51,158 nucleotides of DNA from the NCBI GenBank assembly GCA_020723665.1, contig DYIL01000022.1, positions 1 through 51,158 of the forward strand, given 5' to 3'. The stretch comes from Methyloversatilis universalis (lineage in GTDB: Bacteria; Pseudomonadota; Gammaproteobacteria; Methylococcales; Methylococcaceae). Of the stretch, positions 18,012 to 29,226 are shown in pieces. The translations under genes and the position numbers were made by a program. Position 1 is the first letter of the stretch, and each line of letters opens with the position of its first letter. Below the pieces are notes generated by a model, which was not told where the DNA came from, did not search any database, and saw only the letters and a program-made list of their open reading frames with translations.

Positions 18012-19199
18012 ATGAAAGGTATTTGCATTCTTGGTTCGACGGGGTCGATCGGCGTCAGTACGCTCGACGTGGTGGCAAGACACCCGGACCTCTACCGGGT
18101 CGTGGCGCTTACCGCCAACAACAACTTGGATCGTCTTTACGAACAATGTCTGCGTTTCCATCCTCTGTATGTCGTCGTGCGCAGTGAGGTCCAGGCCGAG
18201 GACCTAAGGGCGCGCTTGAGCGGTGCCGGTTTGCCGCGCATCGAAGTGTTAAGCGGCGCAAAGTCCCTGGAAGACGTGGCCGTGTTGCCCGAAGTGGATT
18301 GTGTCATGGCCGCTATCGTCGGAGCGGCCGGACTGCTGCCCACGTTGGCAGCGGCGCGGGCGGGCAAGACGGTGTTCTTGGCAAACAAAGAGGCGCTGGT
18401 GATGTCGGGCCAGCTTTTTATGGCCGAAATCGCCAAATCCGGTGCCAGGCTGCTGCCTATCGACAGCGAGCACAATGCCATATTCCAGTGCATGCCAGCA
18501 GATTATCGCGCTGGGCAATCGGCCGCCGGCATTCGGCGGATCTTGCTCACCGCCTCGGGCGGTCCTTTTTTGCGTAAATCCTTGGATGAATTGGACGACG
18601 TGACGCCGGACCAGGCCGTCGCCCATCCTAATTGGGTCATGGGGCGGAAAATTTCCGTCGATTCCGCTACCATGATGAACAAGGGCCTCGAAGTGATCGA
18701 GGCCTGCCTATTGTTCGACATGCCGCCAGAACGTGTGCAGGTCGTCGTTCACCGGCAAAGTGTCATTCATTCGCTGGTCGAGTATGTCGACGGAACGCTG
18801 CTGGCGCAAATGGGTAGCCCCGACATGCGCATCCCCATCGCTCACGCCTTGGCTTGGCCGATGCGGTTTGAATCGGGCGCGGAACCCCTCGATCTATTCA
18901 GTGTCAGACAGTTGGACTTCGAAGCGCCGGACGAAACGCGGTTCCCGTGCTTGAGCTTGGCTTATGAAGCCGTTCGCGCGGCTGGAACGACGCCAGCCGT
19001 GCTAAATGCCGCTAATGAAATAGCGGTCGCGTCGTTCCTGGATCTTAAGATACGATTCACGCACATCCCGGAGGTAATCAGGCATTGTATGGCGACTATA
19101 GCGCCGGAGCCGGCCGACACAATCGATGCCGTTCTCGAAGCGGACCGCGTCGCTCGCGCTGCAGCCGAGTCTTACGTTAATCGGTTAGCGGTATATTAA
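18012..19199 (+). CDS. dxr: 1-deoxy-D-xylulose-5-phosphate reductoisomerase
   Basis: Dxr commits the MEP pathway to 2-C-methylerythritol 4-phosphate, with NADPH and a divalent metal. The 395-residue protein begins with the NADPH-binding [15 protein letters not shown] (residues 6-20). Metal and substrate motifs are [45 protein letters not shown] and [13 protein letters not shown]. It supplies isoprenoid precursors for UppS two genes upstream. It is tightly packed between cdsA (one base) and rseP (seven bases). Confidence 0.98.
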   Translation: MKGICILGSTGSIGVSTLDVVARHPDLYRVVALTANNNLDRLYEQCLRFHPLYVVVRSEVQAEDLRARLSGAGLPRIEVLSGAKSLEDVAVLPEVDCVMAAIVGAAGLLPTLAAARAGKTVFLANKEALVMSGQLFMAEIAKSGARLLPIDSEHNAIFQCMPADYRAGQSAAGIRRILLTASGGPFLRKSLDELDDVTPDQAVAHPNWVMGRKISVDSATMMNKGLEVIEACLLFDMPPERVQVVVHRQSVIHSLVEYVDGTLLAQMGSPDMRIPIAHALAWPMRFESGAEPLDLFSVRQLDFEAPDETRFPCLSLAYEAVRAAGTTPAVLNAANEIAVASFLDLKIRFTHIPEVIRHCMATIAPEPADTIDAVLEADRVARAAAESYVNRLAVY

Positions 19200-19206
19200 C
19201 GCTCCC

Positions 19207-20568
19207 ATGTTTTCGTTCCTGCATACGCTCTTTTACTTTATCGTAGCGTTAACGATCCTAATCGCGTTTCACGAGTTCGGCCATTTTTGGGCCGCACGGA
19301 AATTGGGGGTTAAGGTCCTACGGTTTTCCTTGGGATTCGGGAAAATTCTCTGGCGTCGGCAGAGAACGCCCGAAAGTACCGAGTTCACTGTGGCGGCACT
19401 TCCCCTTGGCGGCTATGTGAAGATGGTGGATGAACGGGAAGGTCCGGTAGCACCGGCCGATCTTCCTTACGCCTTCAATCGTCAGCCGCTGATCCGTCGA
19501 GTGGCGATCGTATTTGCGGGACCGTTTTTTAATTTCGTCCTAGCGATCCTGATTTACTGGGCGGTTTTCATGATCGGGGAAACTGGAGTGCGCCCCGTCT
19601 TGGGACCGGTTGCCAGCGACTCTTTGGCGGCCCAGGTCGGGTTTGCGGAAGGCGACGAGATCGTAGCTGTCGCCGGTGAAAATACACCGACCTGGAGTCA
19701 CGCCATAGGCGAACTGCTGGAGCGTATCATGGAGGGTGAGGCCATCTCCGTTTTGGTAAAAACCAAGAATGGCGAGCAACTGGAGCGCACCCTGACGGTC
19801 CCGGAGGAACTCCTTCAGCATCCGAATCGCTTGTACCAGCGACTGGGTTTACGCCCCTGGGAGCCGGAACTTCCGCCGGTCATCGATAGGGTCGAGCCGG
19901 GCGGTGCGGCGGAGGAGGCCGGGTTGCAGGCCGGTGACCGGCTGCTCAGTGTGGACGGCAACTCTATCCGAACATGGCGGGAATGGGTGGACTATGTACG
20001 CAGCCATCCCGGCGCTTCGCTCGAAGTGGTTGTGGATCGTGGTGGCCAGCGTCTATCGCGTTCGGTAATCCCGGTGCCGGTCGAATCGGAGGAAGGCCGT
20101 ATCGGGAGGATAGGCGCCGCGGTTCGGATCCCCGAGCAACTTGTTGATGAAATGCAGGTAGAGTATCGCTTGGGCGTACTTCCGGCGTTCGCTGCGGCGG
20201 TTGGAAAAACCGCCGACTACTCCGCATTGACTCTGAAGATGGTTGGGCGGATGCTGGTCGGCAGAGCGGGCATCGAAAATCTGAGCGGTCCGATCAGCAT
20301 CGCTCAGTATGCCGGAAAATCGGCGAGCATCGGCTTTAATCAGTTTCTCAAGTTTCTTGCCATTGTCAGCGTCAGTTTGGCCGTGCTGAATTTGTTGCCG
20401 ATTCCCGTGCTCGACGGTGGGCATCTCCTGTTTTACTTGATCGAAGCGGTCAAGGGCAGTCCGGTATCGGAACAGACCCAAGCGTTCTTTCAACAAATCG
20501 GCTTGTTTATTCTGTTGTCTTTGATGAGTCTCGCATTCATTCTCGACATCGAGCGATTACTGACTTGA
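19207..20568 (+). CDS. rseP: RIP site-2 protease RseP
   Basis: RseP cleaves anti-sigma factor RseA within the inner membrane after DegS, releasing sigma-E for the envelope stress response. The 453-residue protein has the zinc motif His22-Glu23-Phe-Gly-His26 in its first transmembrane helix, two tandem PDZ domains (about 115-300) and the C-terminal NLLPIPVLDGGHLLF motif with the third ligand Asp. It closes the conserved cluster here. The gene that normally follows, bamA, is absent. Confidence 0.97.
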   Translation: MFSFLHTLFYFIVALTILIAFHEFGHFWAARKLGVKVLRFSLGFGKILWRRQRTPESTEFTVAALPLGGYVKMVDEREGPVAPADLPYAFNRQPLIRRVAIVFAGPFFNFVLAILIYWAVFMIGETGVRPVLGPVASDSLAAQVGFAEGDEIVAVAGENTPTWSHAIGELLERIMEGEAISVLVKTKNGEQLERTLTVPEELLQHPNRLYQRLGLRPWEPELPPVIDRVEPGGAAEEAGLQAGDRLLSVDGNSIRTWREWVDYVRSHPGASLEVVVDRGGQRLSRSVIPVPVESEEGRIGRIGAAVRIPEQLVDEMQVEYRLGVLPAFAAAVGKTADYSALTLKMVGRMLVGRAGIENLSGPISIAQYAGKSASIGFNQFLKFLAIVSVSLAVLNLLPIPVLDGGHLLFYLIEAVKGSPVSEQTQAFFQQIGLFILLSLMSLAFILDIERLLT

Positions 20569-20598
20569 ATCGAAACCGAAGCTTCCACGGATACACCT

Positions 20599-21318
20599 AT
20601 GAAGACATATTGGGGCAGCGCAATTTTGGGCATGACGGCCTTATTTTTCGGACCGGCCCTAGCCGACAACAAAGCCATCGAGCAAGCGCTGAAGGAAGTG
20701 TTGCCCGGGGTCAAGCCGGACTCGATCACGCCATCGTCGATGTCGGGGCTCTACGAGGTCGTCGTAGGGCCGAAGCTGTTCTACGTTTCGGAGGACGGTC
20801 GGTATCTGTTTCAGGGGTCGATGATAGACATCAAGACGCGCGAAGATTTAACGGAAGGTAAGCTGGCCGGCGCTCGCGTCAGTTCCCTGAAGAAAGTCGG
20901 TTTGGACAACATGATCGTGTTCAAGCCCAAGAGCTCGAAATACTCGCTATATGTATTTACCGATATCGACTGCGGGTACTGTCGCAAGCTGCATTCGGAG
21001 ATCGACCAATACCTGTCGGAAGGCATCGAGATCCGTTATCTCTTCTTCCCGCGTGCCGGCGAAGGATCGGAGTCATACAAGAAGGCAGTATCGGTATGGT
21101 GTGCGGACGATCGCAATGCGGCCTTGACGAAGGCCAAACGAGGCGAGGCTGTCGAAAACCGGCAGTGCGATAATCCTGTAGACCAGCATCTCACATTGGG
21201 AACCCAAATGGGCGCCACGGGAACGCCCATGCTCGTCACCGAGAAAGGCAATATACTGCCGGGCTATGTGCCCGCCCGCCAATTGGCCAGGATTCTCGCT
21301 CAAGAGAGCGAGAAATAG
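20599..21318 (+). CDS. DsbC/DsbG-type periplasmic thiol:disulfide interchange protein
   Basis: A 239-residue DsbC-like protein. The signal peptide ends near Ala22 (PALA). Residues 23-85 form the N-terminal dimerisation domain and a thioredoxin domain follows, with active site Cys125-Gly-Tyr-Cys128, a second cysteine pair Cys168/Cys190 matching the structural disulfide of DsbC, and a cis-proline at Thr209-Pro210. It would isomerise wrong disulfides in exported proteins. It lies 30 bases after rseP on the same strand and occupies the place usually held by bamA. A DsbG-like variant is possible. Confidence 0.92.
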   Translation: MKTYWGSAILGMTALFFGPALADNKAIEQALKEVLPGVKPDSITPSSMSGLYEVVVGPKLFYVSEDGRYLFQGSMIDIKTREDLTEGKLAGARVSSLKKVGLDNMIVFKPKSSKYSLYVFTDIDCGYCRKLHSEIDQYLSEGIEIRYLFFPRAGEGSESYKKAVSVWCADDRNAALTKAKRGEAVENRQCDNPVDQHLTLGTQMGATGTPMLVTEKGNILPGYVPARQLARILAQESEK

Positions 21319-21346
21319 GCAGCCACCCGCTGCTCGGCCGTTTTGC

Positions 21347-23911
21347 TCAGTCGGTCAATTCCTTTAGGGTGAATAGTAAGTCCAAGGCCTGTTTGGGCGT
21401 TGTTTCCTCGGGTCTGATCGTTCTTAGCAGGTTCAAGGCCGGGTGAGGCTCGGCATTCACAAAAAGGTCGAATTGCCTGGCCTTACTTCGGTGTTCCACA
21501 TAAGTCTGGTTTTCCAGAACCGTCAACTTCCTGCGGGCGTTGTCAACCACCGTTCTCGGCACACCAGCCAGAGCCGCCACCTGTAATCCGTAGCTCTGAT
21601 TGGCCGGTCCTTCCTTTACGGCGTGAAGGAAAACGACGCCATCGCCATGTTCAATCGCATCCAGATGAACGTTTTGCACCCCGGGGCAATCGTCGGCCAA
21701 GGTGATCAATTCGAAATAATGAGTGGCGAAAAGAGTGAAGGCCTGGATCTTTCTCGCCAAGTAATCGGCCGTCGCCCAGGCGAGGGCCAGGCCGTCAAAG
21801 GTGCTGGTTCCGCGGCCGATCTCGTCCATCAGCACGAGACTTGATGATGTCGCATTGTGGAGAATGTTTGCGGTTTCGGTCATCTCGACCATAAAGGTCG
21901 ATCGGCCGCTGGCCAAATCGTCGGAGGCTCCGATACGGGTGAAGATCCGATCGATGGGGCCTATCGCGGCCGCGCCCGCAGGTACGTAGCTGCCGATGTG
22001 CGCCATTAACACGATGAGCGCCGTTTGCCGCATATAAGTGGATTTTCCGCCCATGTTCGGGCCGGTGATAATAAGCATGCGGCGGTCGGCGTGAAGCTCC
22101 AAGTCATTGGGAACGAACGGCGTATCGGAAACGGTTTCGACGACGGGATGTCGTCCGCCTGTGATCCGAATGCCGGGCTCCTGAACTAGAACGGGCATGG
22201 TGAGATTCAGGCTTTCTGCACGCTCGGCCAGATTCGCCAAGACGTCCAGCTCCGATAGTCCGGATGCGCAGTCCTGTAGGGTTGCCAGATGACCGGTGAG
22301 AAGATCTAGAAGTTCATCGTAAAGGGCCTTTTCGAAGGCCAAGGACCGTTCCCGTGCGCTCAGCACCTTGTCCTCGAAGGCTTTCAGTTCCGGCGTGATA
22401 TAACGTTCGACGCCTTTTAAGGTTTGGCGCCGGAGGTAGTCGGCCGGAACCTTGTCGGCCTGGGTGCGCGAGAGTTCGAGATAAAAGCCCTGCACACGAT
22501 TGTAGCCGACCTTCAGGTTGGATAGCCCGGTTCGTTGGCGCTCCCGCTGCTCCAGTTCGAGCAGGAAACGTTCCGTGTTTTGGCTGAGGCTGCGCAGTTC
22601 GTCCAATTCCGGATGGTAACCTTCGGCGATGACGCCCCCGTCGCGGACCAGCATGGGCGGATTCTCTACGATCGCCCGGCGCAAAAGTTCGCAGAGTTCG
22701 GGTTGCTTTCGAATCCGCTGACGTATATCCGAAAGCAGGCCGCTATCCCGGTTCTCGATCAACGCCAGAATTTCGGGCAGCGTTTCTAAAGAGGCTCGCA
22801 GGACCACGAGGTCCCGAGGTCTGGCGGACTTGAGGGCAATCCGGGCGGCGATGCGTTCGATGTCGCCGACCGATGTCAATACATTGCGAACGGATAAATA
22901 CGCGCCGTCTTTGAGAAGCGCTGCTATGGCTTCGTAACGCCGGTTAAGCGCGCGCTGGTCGCGCAAGGGGTTATGCAGCCAGCGTCGCAGCAGGCGTCCG
23001 CCCATTGCCGTCATGGTCCGGTCGATGACGCCGAAGAGGGTAAGGCCGACCTGGCCGGAGGGGTGGTAATCCAGTTCCAAATTGCGGCGGGTCGCGGCGT
23101 CCAGGATGATGCTTTCTTCGCCGGTTTCCGTCCGTAATCCCTGAATGTGGGGCAGTGCGCTTTTCTGCGTCTCCTGAACGTATTGAAGCAAACATCCGGC
23201 GGCTGCGATCGCGCTGGGTAAATCTTCGCAGCCGAAACCGGTTAAATCTTGAGTCTTGAACTGACGCAGCAATCTGTGGCGCGCGCTCTCTGGGTCGAAA
23301 TGCCAGGGCGGTCGCCGGGTGATTCCGCGCCGCGCCGCCACGATCGGTGGCGGTGACCAGCTTTCGCTGATGAGCAATTCGGACGGATTCAGGCGTTCCA
23401 ATTCGCCGGCCAATCGTTCCATGCCACTGACCTGCTGAATAGTGAATCGTCCACCCGCCAGATCTAGTGCGGCAATGCCGAAAAACTCGCCGAGTTGAGT
23501 AATGGCGACCAATAGATTCTCTTTGCGGTCTTCCAGCAAAGCCTCTTCAGTCACTGTACCCGGACTGATGATGCGAACCACCTTGCGTTCGACGGGGCCT
23601 TTGGACGCGGCTGGATCGCCAATCTGTTCGCAGATGGCGATGGATTCGCCGAGCTTGATCAATCGAGCCAGATAGCCGTCCACGGCATGATAGGGAACAC
23701 CTGCCATGGGAATGCGTTCCCCGGCAGATTCGCCTCGGGAGGTCAAGGTAATGTCCAGGAGTTGCGCGGCTTTACGAGCGTCGTCGTAGAACAGTTCGTA
23801 AAAATCCCCCATGCGGAAGAAGAGAAGCTGTTCGGGGTGTTCGGCCTTGATGCGTAGGTACTGCTGCATCAAAGGAGTATGTTTGGAGAGAGTGGTCGCT
23901 TGGTCGGTCAT
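21347..23911 (-). CDS. mutS: DNA mismatch repair protein MutS
   Basis: MutS recognises mismatches and small loops and recruits MutL. The 854 residues (853 in E. coli) include the N-terminal mismatch-binding domain with [11 protein letters not shown], whose Phe-x-Glu wedge is GDFYELF, then connector, lever and clamp domains. The ABC ATPase has Walker [10 protein letters not shown] (about 615), [16 protein letters not shown] as Walker B, and ATHYFEL. It converges on the dsbC-like gene with a 28-base gap and diverges from pncC across 54 bases. Confidence 0.98.
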   Translation of the reverse strand: MTDQATTLSKHTPLMQQYLRIKAEHPEQLLFFRMGDFYELFYDDARKAAQLLDITLTSRGESAGERIPMAGVPYHAVDGYLARLIKLGESIAICEQIGDPAASKGPVERKVVRIISPGTVTEEALLEDRKENLLVAITQLGEFFGIAALDLAGGRFTIQQVSGMERLAGELERLNPSELLISESWSPPPIVAARRGITRRPPWHFDPESARHRLLRQFKTQDLTGFGCEDLPSAIAAAGCLLQYVQETQKSALPHIQGLRTETGEESIILDAATRRNLELDYHPSGQVGLTLFGVIDRTMTAMGGRLLRRWLHNPLRDQRALNRRYEAIAALLKDGAYLSVRNVLTSVGDIERIAARIALKSARPRDLVVLRASLETLPEILALIENRDSGLLSDIRQRIRKQPELCELLRRAIVENPPMLVRDGGVIAEGYHPELDELRSLSQNTERFLLELEQRERQRTGLSNLKVGYNRVQGFYLELSRTQADKVPADYLRRQTLKGVERYITPELKAFEDKVLSARERSLAFEKALYDELLDLLTGHLATLQDCASGLSELDVLANLAERAESLNLTMPVLVQEPGIRITGGRHPVVETVSDTPFVPNDLELHADRRMLIITGPNMGGKSTYMRQTALIVLMAHIGSYVPAGAAAIGPIDRIFTRIGASDDLASGRSTFMVEMTETANILHNATSSSLVLMDEIGRGTSTFDGLALAWATADYLARKIQAFTLFATHYFELITLADDCPGVQNVHLDAIEHGDGVVFLHAVKEGPANQSYGLQVAALAGVPRTVVDNARRKLTVLENQTYVEHRSKARQFDLFVNAEPHPALNLLRTIRPEETTPKQALDLLFTLKELTD

Positions 23912-23965
23912 CCGAGTAGTTTATCGGATAGAATAGCTGTCTGCGATTGAGCAAGTGGCGATCAC

Positions 23966-24460
23966 ATGGCGGAGGACGAAGCGTTATATGTGTTGGCGGG
24001 CGAGGTCGGGAGAGTCTTGAAGCTTCACGGGAGGGTGCTGGCCGTGGCCGAATCCTGCACCGGCGGATGGGTGTCCCAATGTATCACCGACGTGCCCGGA
24101 AGTTCCGCCTGGTTCGATCGAGGATTCGTTACTTACAGCAATCGGGCGAAATGCGAATTGCTTGGCGTGCCGAGCGAGATCATTCAAGTTCACGGTGCTG
24201 TTAGCGGCGAAACGGTTCGCGCTATGGCGGCGGGCGCCTTGCGTCACAGCGCAGCGGATGTTGCCGTGGCCGTCAGTGGAGTTGCCGGGCCGACCGGGGG
24301 TTCGCCGGACAAGCCGGTGGGTACCGTCTGGTTTGCTTGGCGGCGGGGCGACGGCGTGTGTCGTGTGCAACACAGGCAATTCGCCGGTAATCGGCGTCAG
24401 ATCAGGCGCCAAGCAGTGGAAGTCGCGCTTCAAGGTATTCTTGATGTCTGTCGGGACTAA
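23966..24460 (+). CDS. pncC: CinA C-terminal-type nicotinamide-nucleotide amidohydrolase
   Basis: A 164-residue stand-alone CinA-C domain, like E. coli PncC (YgaD), which deamidates NMN to NaMN in pyridine-nucleotide recycling. AESCTGGWVSQCITDVPGSS (from residue 28) and the later VSGVAGPTGGSPDKPVGTVW are diagnostic. The N-terminal MoCF-like domain of long CinA is absent, so competence-related naming would be misleading. It lies in the classic mutS-cinA-recA neighbourhood, and its last 17 bases overlap thpR in another frame. Confidence 0.93.
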   Translation: MAEDEALYVLAGEVGRVLKLHGRVLAVAESCTGGWVSQCITDVPGSSAWFDRGFVTYSNRAKCELLGVPSEIIQVHGAVSGETVRAMAAGALRHSAADVAVAVSGVAGPTGGSPDKPVGTVWFAWRRGDGVCRVQHRQFAGNRRQIRRQAVEVALQGILDVCRD

Positions 24461-25019
24461 AACGCTTCGTTTGTTTTTTGCGCTTTGGCCGGGCGAGGCG
24501 GAGCGCGCTTCGCTGGCCCAGTTTGTCGAGACGCTGAAGCGAACGACTACAGCCCGATGGGTGGAGCCCGAAAATCTTCACATTACACTGGCTTTTCTCG
24601 GCGAAGTGAACGAAGAGCGGTTGCCGCTGGTCGATCGGATTGGTGGCGGTATAGATGGGCAATCGTTTGAACTGAAGCTGGACCGAATCGATTTCTGGCC
24701 GAAAAAGGAAATCCTCTGGCTATCGCCATCAAGTACGCCGGCGGCGCTCGACAATCTGGCGAACGGTTTAACGGCCGAGCTCAAGCGAGCCGGGTTTGTC
24801 ATGGAGAACAGGCCGTATCGGGCGCATCTGACCATTGCCAGGAAAGCGCATCCCGGCTGTATCTCGTCAGGCGTTCTCGATGGTCCTATCCGCTGGAACG
24901 TGGGTTCATTTTGTCTGGTCGAGTCCCATCTCAGTGGTATGGGCTCTCAGTATCGGGTGCGCAAAAGCTGGAATCTATCGGGTTCCCAGGCTATTCCGGA
25001 CGATTTGTCTGTGAGATAA
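24444..25019 (+). CDS. thpR: RNA 2',3'-cyclic phosphodiesterase (2H family)
   Basis: ThpR is a 2H phosphoesterase that opens 2',3'-cyclic phosphates on RNA ends and can ligate 2'-5' in vitro. The start at 24444 gives 191 residues beginning MSVGTKTLRLFFALWP. Earlier in-frame codons lie inside pncC. The two catalytic H-x-T motifs are His46-Ile-Thr48 and His128-Leu-Thr130. The 17-base overlap with pncC implies coupled translation. The next gene is recA. Confidence 0.93.
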   Translation: MSVGTKTLRLFFALWPGEAERASLAQFVETLKRTTTARWVEPENLHITLAFLGEVNEERLPLVDRIGGGIDGQSFELKLDRIDFWPKKEILWLSPSSTPAALDNLANGLTAELKRAGFVMENRPYRAHLTIARKAHPGCISSGVLDGPIRWNVGSFCLVESHLSGMGSQYRVRKSWNLSGSQAIPDDLSVR

Positions 25020-25062
25020 TTAAACAATTATTTACAATGATTTAGTCAGTATTATTAATCTA

Positions 25063-26109
25063 ATGGACGAACACAAAAAGAAAGCGTTGAGCGCGGCGCT
25101 TTCGCAAATCGAAAAGCAGTTTGGCAAAGGGTCGGTGATGCGGATGGGCGATGTCCCCGCGATGCGCGATCTCGAAGTCATTCCCACGGGTTCCTTGTCG
25201 CTCGATATCGCGTTGGGGTGCGGGGGCTTGCCTCGCGGGCGTATAGTCGAAATCTACGGTCCCGAATCGTCCGGCAAAACGACTCTGACACTCGAAGTCA
25301 TCGCTCAGGCTCAAAAGAAGGGCGGGATTGCAGCCTTTGTCGACGCCGAGCATGCCCTAGATCCTGTTTACGCGGAGAAGATCGGCGTCAATCTGGACGA
25401 TTTGCTGGTGTCGCAGCCGGATACCGGCGAGCAAGCGCTGGAAATCGCTGACATGTTGGTTCGGTCGGGCAGCGTCGACGTGGTCGTGATCGATTCGGTG
25501 GCGGCTTTGACGCCCAAAGCGGAAATCGAAGGCGAAATGGGTGACTCCCATGTGGGTCTTCAGGCGCGGTTGATGTCTCAGGCGTTGCGAAAGCTGACGG
25601 CCAATATCAAGCGCTCGAACACTTTGGTGATCTTCATCAATCAGATCCGCATGAAGATCGGTGTCATGTTCGGCAACCCGGAAACCACGACCGGTGGCAA
25701 TGCGCTCAAATTCTACGCTTCTGTTCGTCTTGATATTCGTCGTCTGGGAGCGATCAAGAACGGCGACGAAGTCGTCGGCAACGAGACTCGCGTCAAGGTC
25801 GTGAAGAACAAAGTGGCGCCCCCCTTCAAGAATGCCGATTTCGAGATTCTCTACGGCGAAGGCGTTTCCCATGAAGGCGAATTGGTCGATTTGGGCGTCG
25901 CCTACGGAATCCTGCAGAAATCGGGTTCCTGGTACAGCTTCGGAACGGAACGCATCGGCCAAGGGAAGGATAACGCTCGCAATTTCTTGAAGGAGCATCC
26001 GGAATTGGCGGAAAGCATCGAGTCCAAAATCCGTGAAAAGGCTTTCGGCAATGTTCCTGTGGCGGGGTCAGTCGCTGCGTCCGATCCGCTCGAGGAGGCG
26101 GAGGTCTGA
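25063..26109 (+). CDS. recA: Recombinase RecA
   Basis: RecA forms filaments on single-stranded DNA, catalyses strand exchange and triggers LexA self-cleavage. The 348-residue protein contains Walker [10 protein letters not shown] (about 66-74), the invariant [14 protein letters not shown], loop L1/L2 segments ([35 protein letters not shown]) and an acidic C-terminus. I looked for a LexA box of the CTGT-N8-ACAG type between thpR and recA and found none that fits. The upstream region is strikingly AT-rich. Confidence 0.99.
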   Translation: MDEHKKKALSAALSQIEKQFGKGSVMRMGDVPAMRDLEVIPTGSLSLDIALGCGGLPRGRIVEIYGPESSGKTTLTLEVIAQAQKKGGIAAFVDAEHALDPVYAEKIGVNLDDLLVSQPDTGEQALEIADMLVRSGSVDVVVIDSVAALTPKAEIEGEMGDSHVGLQARLMSQALRKLTANIKRSNTLVIFINQIRMKIGVMFGNPETTTGGNALKFYASVRLDIRRLGAIKNGDEVVGNETRVKVVKNKVAPPFKNADFEILYGEGVSHEGELVDLGVAYGILQKSGSWYSFGTERIGQGKDNARNFLKEHPELAESIESKIREKAFGNVPVAGSVAASDPLEEAEV

Positions 26110-26135
26110 ACGACGTTTCCGATTTCCGGCGGGCG

Positions 26136-26567
26136 GTGAGGGCTGCGGCCCTGCGTTATCTGTCGCACCGCGAGCACAGCAGCATGGAACTCAGGCAAAA
26201 GCTTTGTCGCAAAGGGTATCCGGAGACCGCGGTCGAGCAAGTCGTTGCAGAACTGGTCTCTCAAGGCTTGCAGAGCGACGGGCGTTTTGCCGAGGAGTTC
26301 ACACGCAGTCGTGCCGAAAAAGGGTACGGCGCGTATCGGATTAGACAGGAGTTGCGACAACACGGTATCGATGTGGATGAAGCGTTGGAAGATGATCAAG
26401 ATTGGGATGCGCTGATTCAGAAAACCTATGTCAAAAAGTATGGCGAGACCATTCCGGCTTCGCTTGCGGAGCGTGCGGCCAGGGAGCGTTTTCTTCGGCG
26501 ACGCGGCTTCGACTCGGATCAGATCCGGCGTTTGTTTAAGCGCTTAAGGCAGCCTGGCAGCGAATAA
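26136..26567 (+). CDS. recX: Regulatory protein RecX
   Basis: RecX binds RecA filaments and curbs their activity. The 143-residue frame has the three-helix repeats typical of the family: [16 protein letters not shown], then [34 protein letters not shown] in two parts, and [19 protein letters not shown]. The GTG at 26136 has no good SD. A CTG at 26106, overlapping the recA stop as CTGA, has GGAGG seven bases upstream and adds ten plausible residues ([10 protein letters not shown]), see findings. recX is thus translationally coupled or closely linked to recA. Confidence 0.92.
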   Translation: MRAAALRYLSHREHSSMELRQKLCRKGYPETAVEQVVAELVSQGLQSDGRFAEEFTRSRAEKGYGAYRIRQELRQHGIDVDEALEDDQDWDALIQKTYVKKYGETIPASLAERAARERFLRRRGFDSDQIRRLFKRLRQPGSE

Positions 26568-26604
26568 GCCTCAAAAAGAAGAATCAACCATCGGTAGCAG
26601 CGAA

Positions 26605-29205
26605 ATGACCAGCGCAGAACTGCGTTCACTTTTTCTGAAATTTTTCGAGGAACGGCGACATACGATCGTTCCATCCAGCTCGTTGATCCCGGCCGATGAT
26701 CCAACTCTGCTGTTCACCAACGCGGGTATGGTTCAGTTCAAAGATGTATTTTTGGGGCGGGAGGAACGTCCATATGTTCGTGCCGCCTCGGCGCAGCGTT
26801 GCGTTCGGGCGGGCGGCAAGCATAACGACTTGGAAAACGTAGGGTACACGGCGCGCCATCATACGTTTTTCGAGATGCTGGGGAATTTCAGTTTCGGTGA
26901 CTATTTCAAGCGCGAAGCGATCCATTATGCTTGGGAATTTTTGACAGGGGTTTTGAAGCTGCCGACCGAGAGACTCTGGGTCACCGTTTTCGACCAGGAC
27001 AAAGAAGCCGAGACAATCTGGTTGAACGAAGTGGGGGTCGATCCGGCGCGATTTGCGCGTATCGGCTCGACAGATAATTTCTGGAGTATGGGCGATACCG
27101 GCCCCTGCGGACCGTGTACGGAAATTTTCTACGATCACGGCGAAGGGATTCCGGGAGGCCCGCCGGGTTCGCCCGATGCGGACGGCGATCGATACATCGA
27201 AATCTGGAATCTCGTATTCATGCAGTACGATCGCGCCCCAGACGGAACATTAACCCCTTTGCCTAAACCGTCAGTTGATACGGGCATGGGGTTGGAGCGT
27301 ATCGCTGCCGTCGTTCAAGGCGTACACAGCAATTACGACATCGACCTCTTTAGGGCACTGCTAAAGGCCGCGGCGGATCTCGCGCAAGTCGAAAGCACCG
27401 ACAACAGCTCGTTGAGAGTGTTGGCCGACCATATTCGCTCGTGCGCCTTCCTGATTACGGATGGCGTTCTGCCGTCCAACGAAGGGCGCGGGTACGTGCT
27501 TCGCCGCATTATCCGGAGGGCGATTCGGCACGGCTACAAACTCGGGGTCCGCGATACCTTTTTTTACCGCTTGGTCGGCCCGTTATGCGCTCAGATGGGT
27601 GACGCCTATCCGGAATTGGTCGCGGCCCGGCCGATGGTGGAGCAAGTTTTAAAGAAGGAAGAAGAGCGTTTTGCCGAGACCTTGGAGCAGGGCATGAAAG
27701 TTCTTGAGACCCATCTCAAGGGAATGAGCGGCAAGACGATTCCGGGCGACACGGTATTTCTGCTTTATGACACCTACGGTTTTCCAGTCGACCTGACGGC
27801 CGATTTCGCCCGTGAGCACGGTCTGATTCTGGACATGGAAGGCTTCGAGAGAGCGATGAAGGAGCAAAGGGATCGCGCGCGCGCGGCCAGCCATTTCGGA
27901 GCCGATTATTCCCACGAGGTACATCTCGATATACACTGCGAATTTACGGGCTACAAGAATTGGCAAGAGGAGACGACCGTCGCGGCGGTGTTGCGGGACG
28001 GCAAGCCCGTAGACATGCTGACTGCTGGCGAAGAAGGCATTTTGATCTTGGCAAGAACGCCGTTTTACGCTGAGTCGGGGGGGCAAGTCGGCGATCGAGG
28101 CATCATTCGTGCCGGTGAAAACCTGTTCGAAGTATCGGACACACAGAAGAAAGTTGGCGATTTGATTCTCCATATCGGGCGGGTATTGGATGGGGTGTTT
28201 AAGCCGGGTTTGGTCTGCGAAGCGACAGTCGATGTCGAGGCACGGAACGCAACGGCACTCAATCACTCCGCGACCCACTTGCTCCACGCCGCGCTGAGGA
28301 AAGTTCTGGGGGATCACGTGATTCAGAAAGGATCGCTGGTCGATCCCGATCGGTTGCGCTTCGATTTTTCCCATTTTGCGCCGATGACCGTAGATCAGCT
28401 CGAGGCCGTCGAACGCCTGGTGAATCAGCAGATTCGGGCAAACCATGCCGTTTCGGCCGAAATGATGCCGAAGGATGCCGCCATCAAAGCGGGTGCGATG
28501 GCGTTATTCGGCGAGAAATACGGCGATCTCGTGCGTGTCCTTCGAATCGGCGATTTTTCGACCGAATTGTGTGGCGGAATTCATGTCAAGCGCGCTGGCG
28601 ACATCGGCTTGTTCAAGATCGTAAGCGAAACCGGCGTTGCGGCCGGGATTCGGAGAATTGAAGCCGTGACCGGGGAAGCCGCTGTCGATTGGGTGGAGAA
28701 AAACGATCGTCTTCTGCAATCCCTCGGCGAGAGAATGAAAGCCGGGCGGGATGCTTTGGACGAAAAAGTGAGCCAGCTTCTCGAAAGAAATCGTTCTTTA
28801 GAGAAGGAGCTTGAGCGACTGAAAACCAAGTTGGCGAGTGCCGCCGGGGACGATCTCGCTTCTCGTGCGATATCGATTGACGGGGTGAAAGTTCTCGCGG
28901 CAAAGGTGGACGAAAGCGATCCCAAAGGCCTCCGGGATATGGTCGATCAGCTCAGGAATAAGCTGGGCAGTGCGGCGATCGTGCTGGGGGCGGTTAAAGA
29001 AGATAAGGTGACGCTGATTGCCGGCGTGACCAAAGATCAGACGGACCGAATCAAAGCCGGCGATTTGGTCAATGCTGTCGCCGTTCAGGTTGGCGGAAAA
29101 GGCGGAGGCCGAGCCGATATGGCCCAAGCGGGAGGGACTAATCCGGCGATGCTGGACGCGGCGCTGAAGAGCGTGCCGGATTGGGTGCGGCGCCATACCG
29201 CATAA
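26605..29205 (+). CDS. alaS: Alanyl-tRNA synthetase
   Basis: AlaS charges tRNA-Ala and edits Ser/Gly mischarging. The 866 residues (876 in E. coli) comprise the class II catalytic core with [15 protein letters not shown] and [15 protein letters not shown], the tRNA-recognition region, the editing domain with zinc ligands in [12 protein letters not shown] and LCGGIHV, and the C-Ala domain ending [15 protein letters not shown]. It follows recX by 37 bases, the normal gammaproteobacterial order. Confidence 0.98.
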   Translation: MTSAELRSLFLKFFEERRHTIVPSSSLIPADDPTLLFTNAGMVQFKDVFLGREERPYVRAASAQRCVRAGGKHNDLENVGYTARHHTFFEMLGNFSFGDYFKREAIHYAWEFLTGVLKLPTERLWVTVFDQDKEAETIWLNEVGVDPARFARIGSTDNFWSMGDTGPCGPCTEIFYDHGEGIPGGPPGSPDADGDRYIEIWNLVFMQYDRAPDGTLTPLPKPSVDTGMGLERIAAVVQGVHSNYDIDLFRALLKAAADLAQVESTDNSSLRVLADHIRSCAFLITDGVLPSNEGRGYVLRRIIRRAIRHGYKLGVRDTFFYRLVGPLCAQMGDAYPELVAARPMVEQVLKKEEERFAETLEQGMKVLETHLKGMSGKTIPGDTVFLLYDTYGFPVDLTADFAREHGLILDMEGFERAMKEQRDRARAASHFGADYSHEVHLDIHCEFTGYKNWQEETTVAAVLRDGKPVDMLTAGEEGILILARTPFYAESGGQVGDRGIIRAGENLFEVSDTQKKVGDLILHIGRVLDGVFKPGLVCEATVDVEARNATALNHSATHLLHAALRKVLGDHVIQKGSLVDPDRLRFDFSHFAPMTVDQLEAVERLVNQQIRANHAVSAEMMPKDAAIKAGAMALFGEKYGDLVRVLRIGDFSTELCGGIHVKRAGDIGLFKIVSETGVAAGIRRIEAVTGEAAVDWVEKNDRLLQSLGERMKAGRDALDEKVSQLLERNRSLEKELERLKTKLASAAGDDLASRAISIDGVKVLAAKVDESDPKGLRDMVDQLRNKLGSAAIVLGAVKEDKVTLIAGVTKDQTDRIKAGDLVNAVAVQVGGKGGGRADMAQAGGTNPAMLDAALKSVPDWVRRHTA

Positions 29206-29226
29206 ACACGAGAAATACTGAAAGAT

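Noticed and set aside
24162..24443. Longer thpR start within pncC
   Set aside because: The added 94 residues are an out-of-frame reading of pncC, and family members start at MSVGTKTL-like sequence.
25020..25062. LexA/SOS box before recA
   Set aside because: A CTGT occurs at the thpR end but lacks a matching ACAG at the right distance, so no box is claimed.
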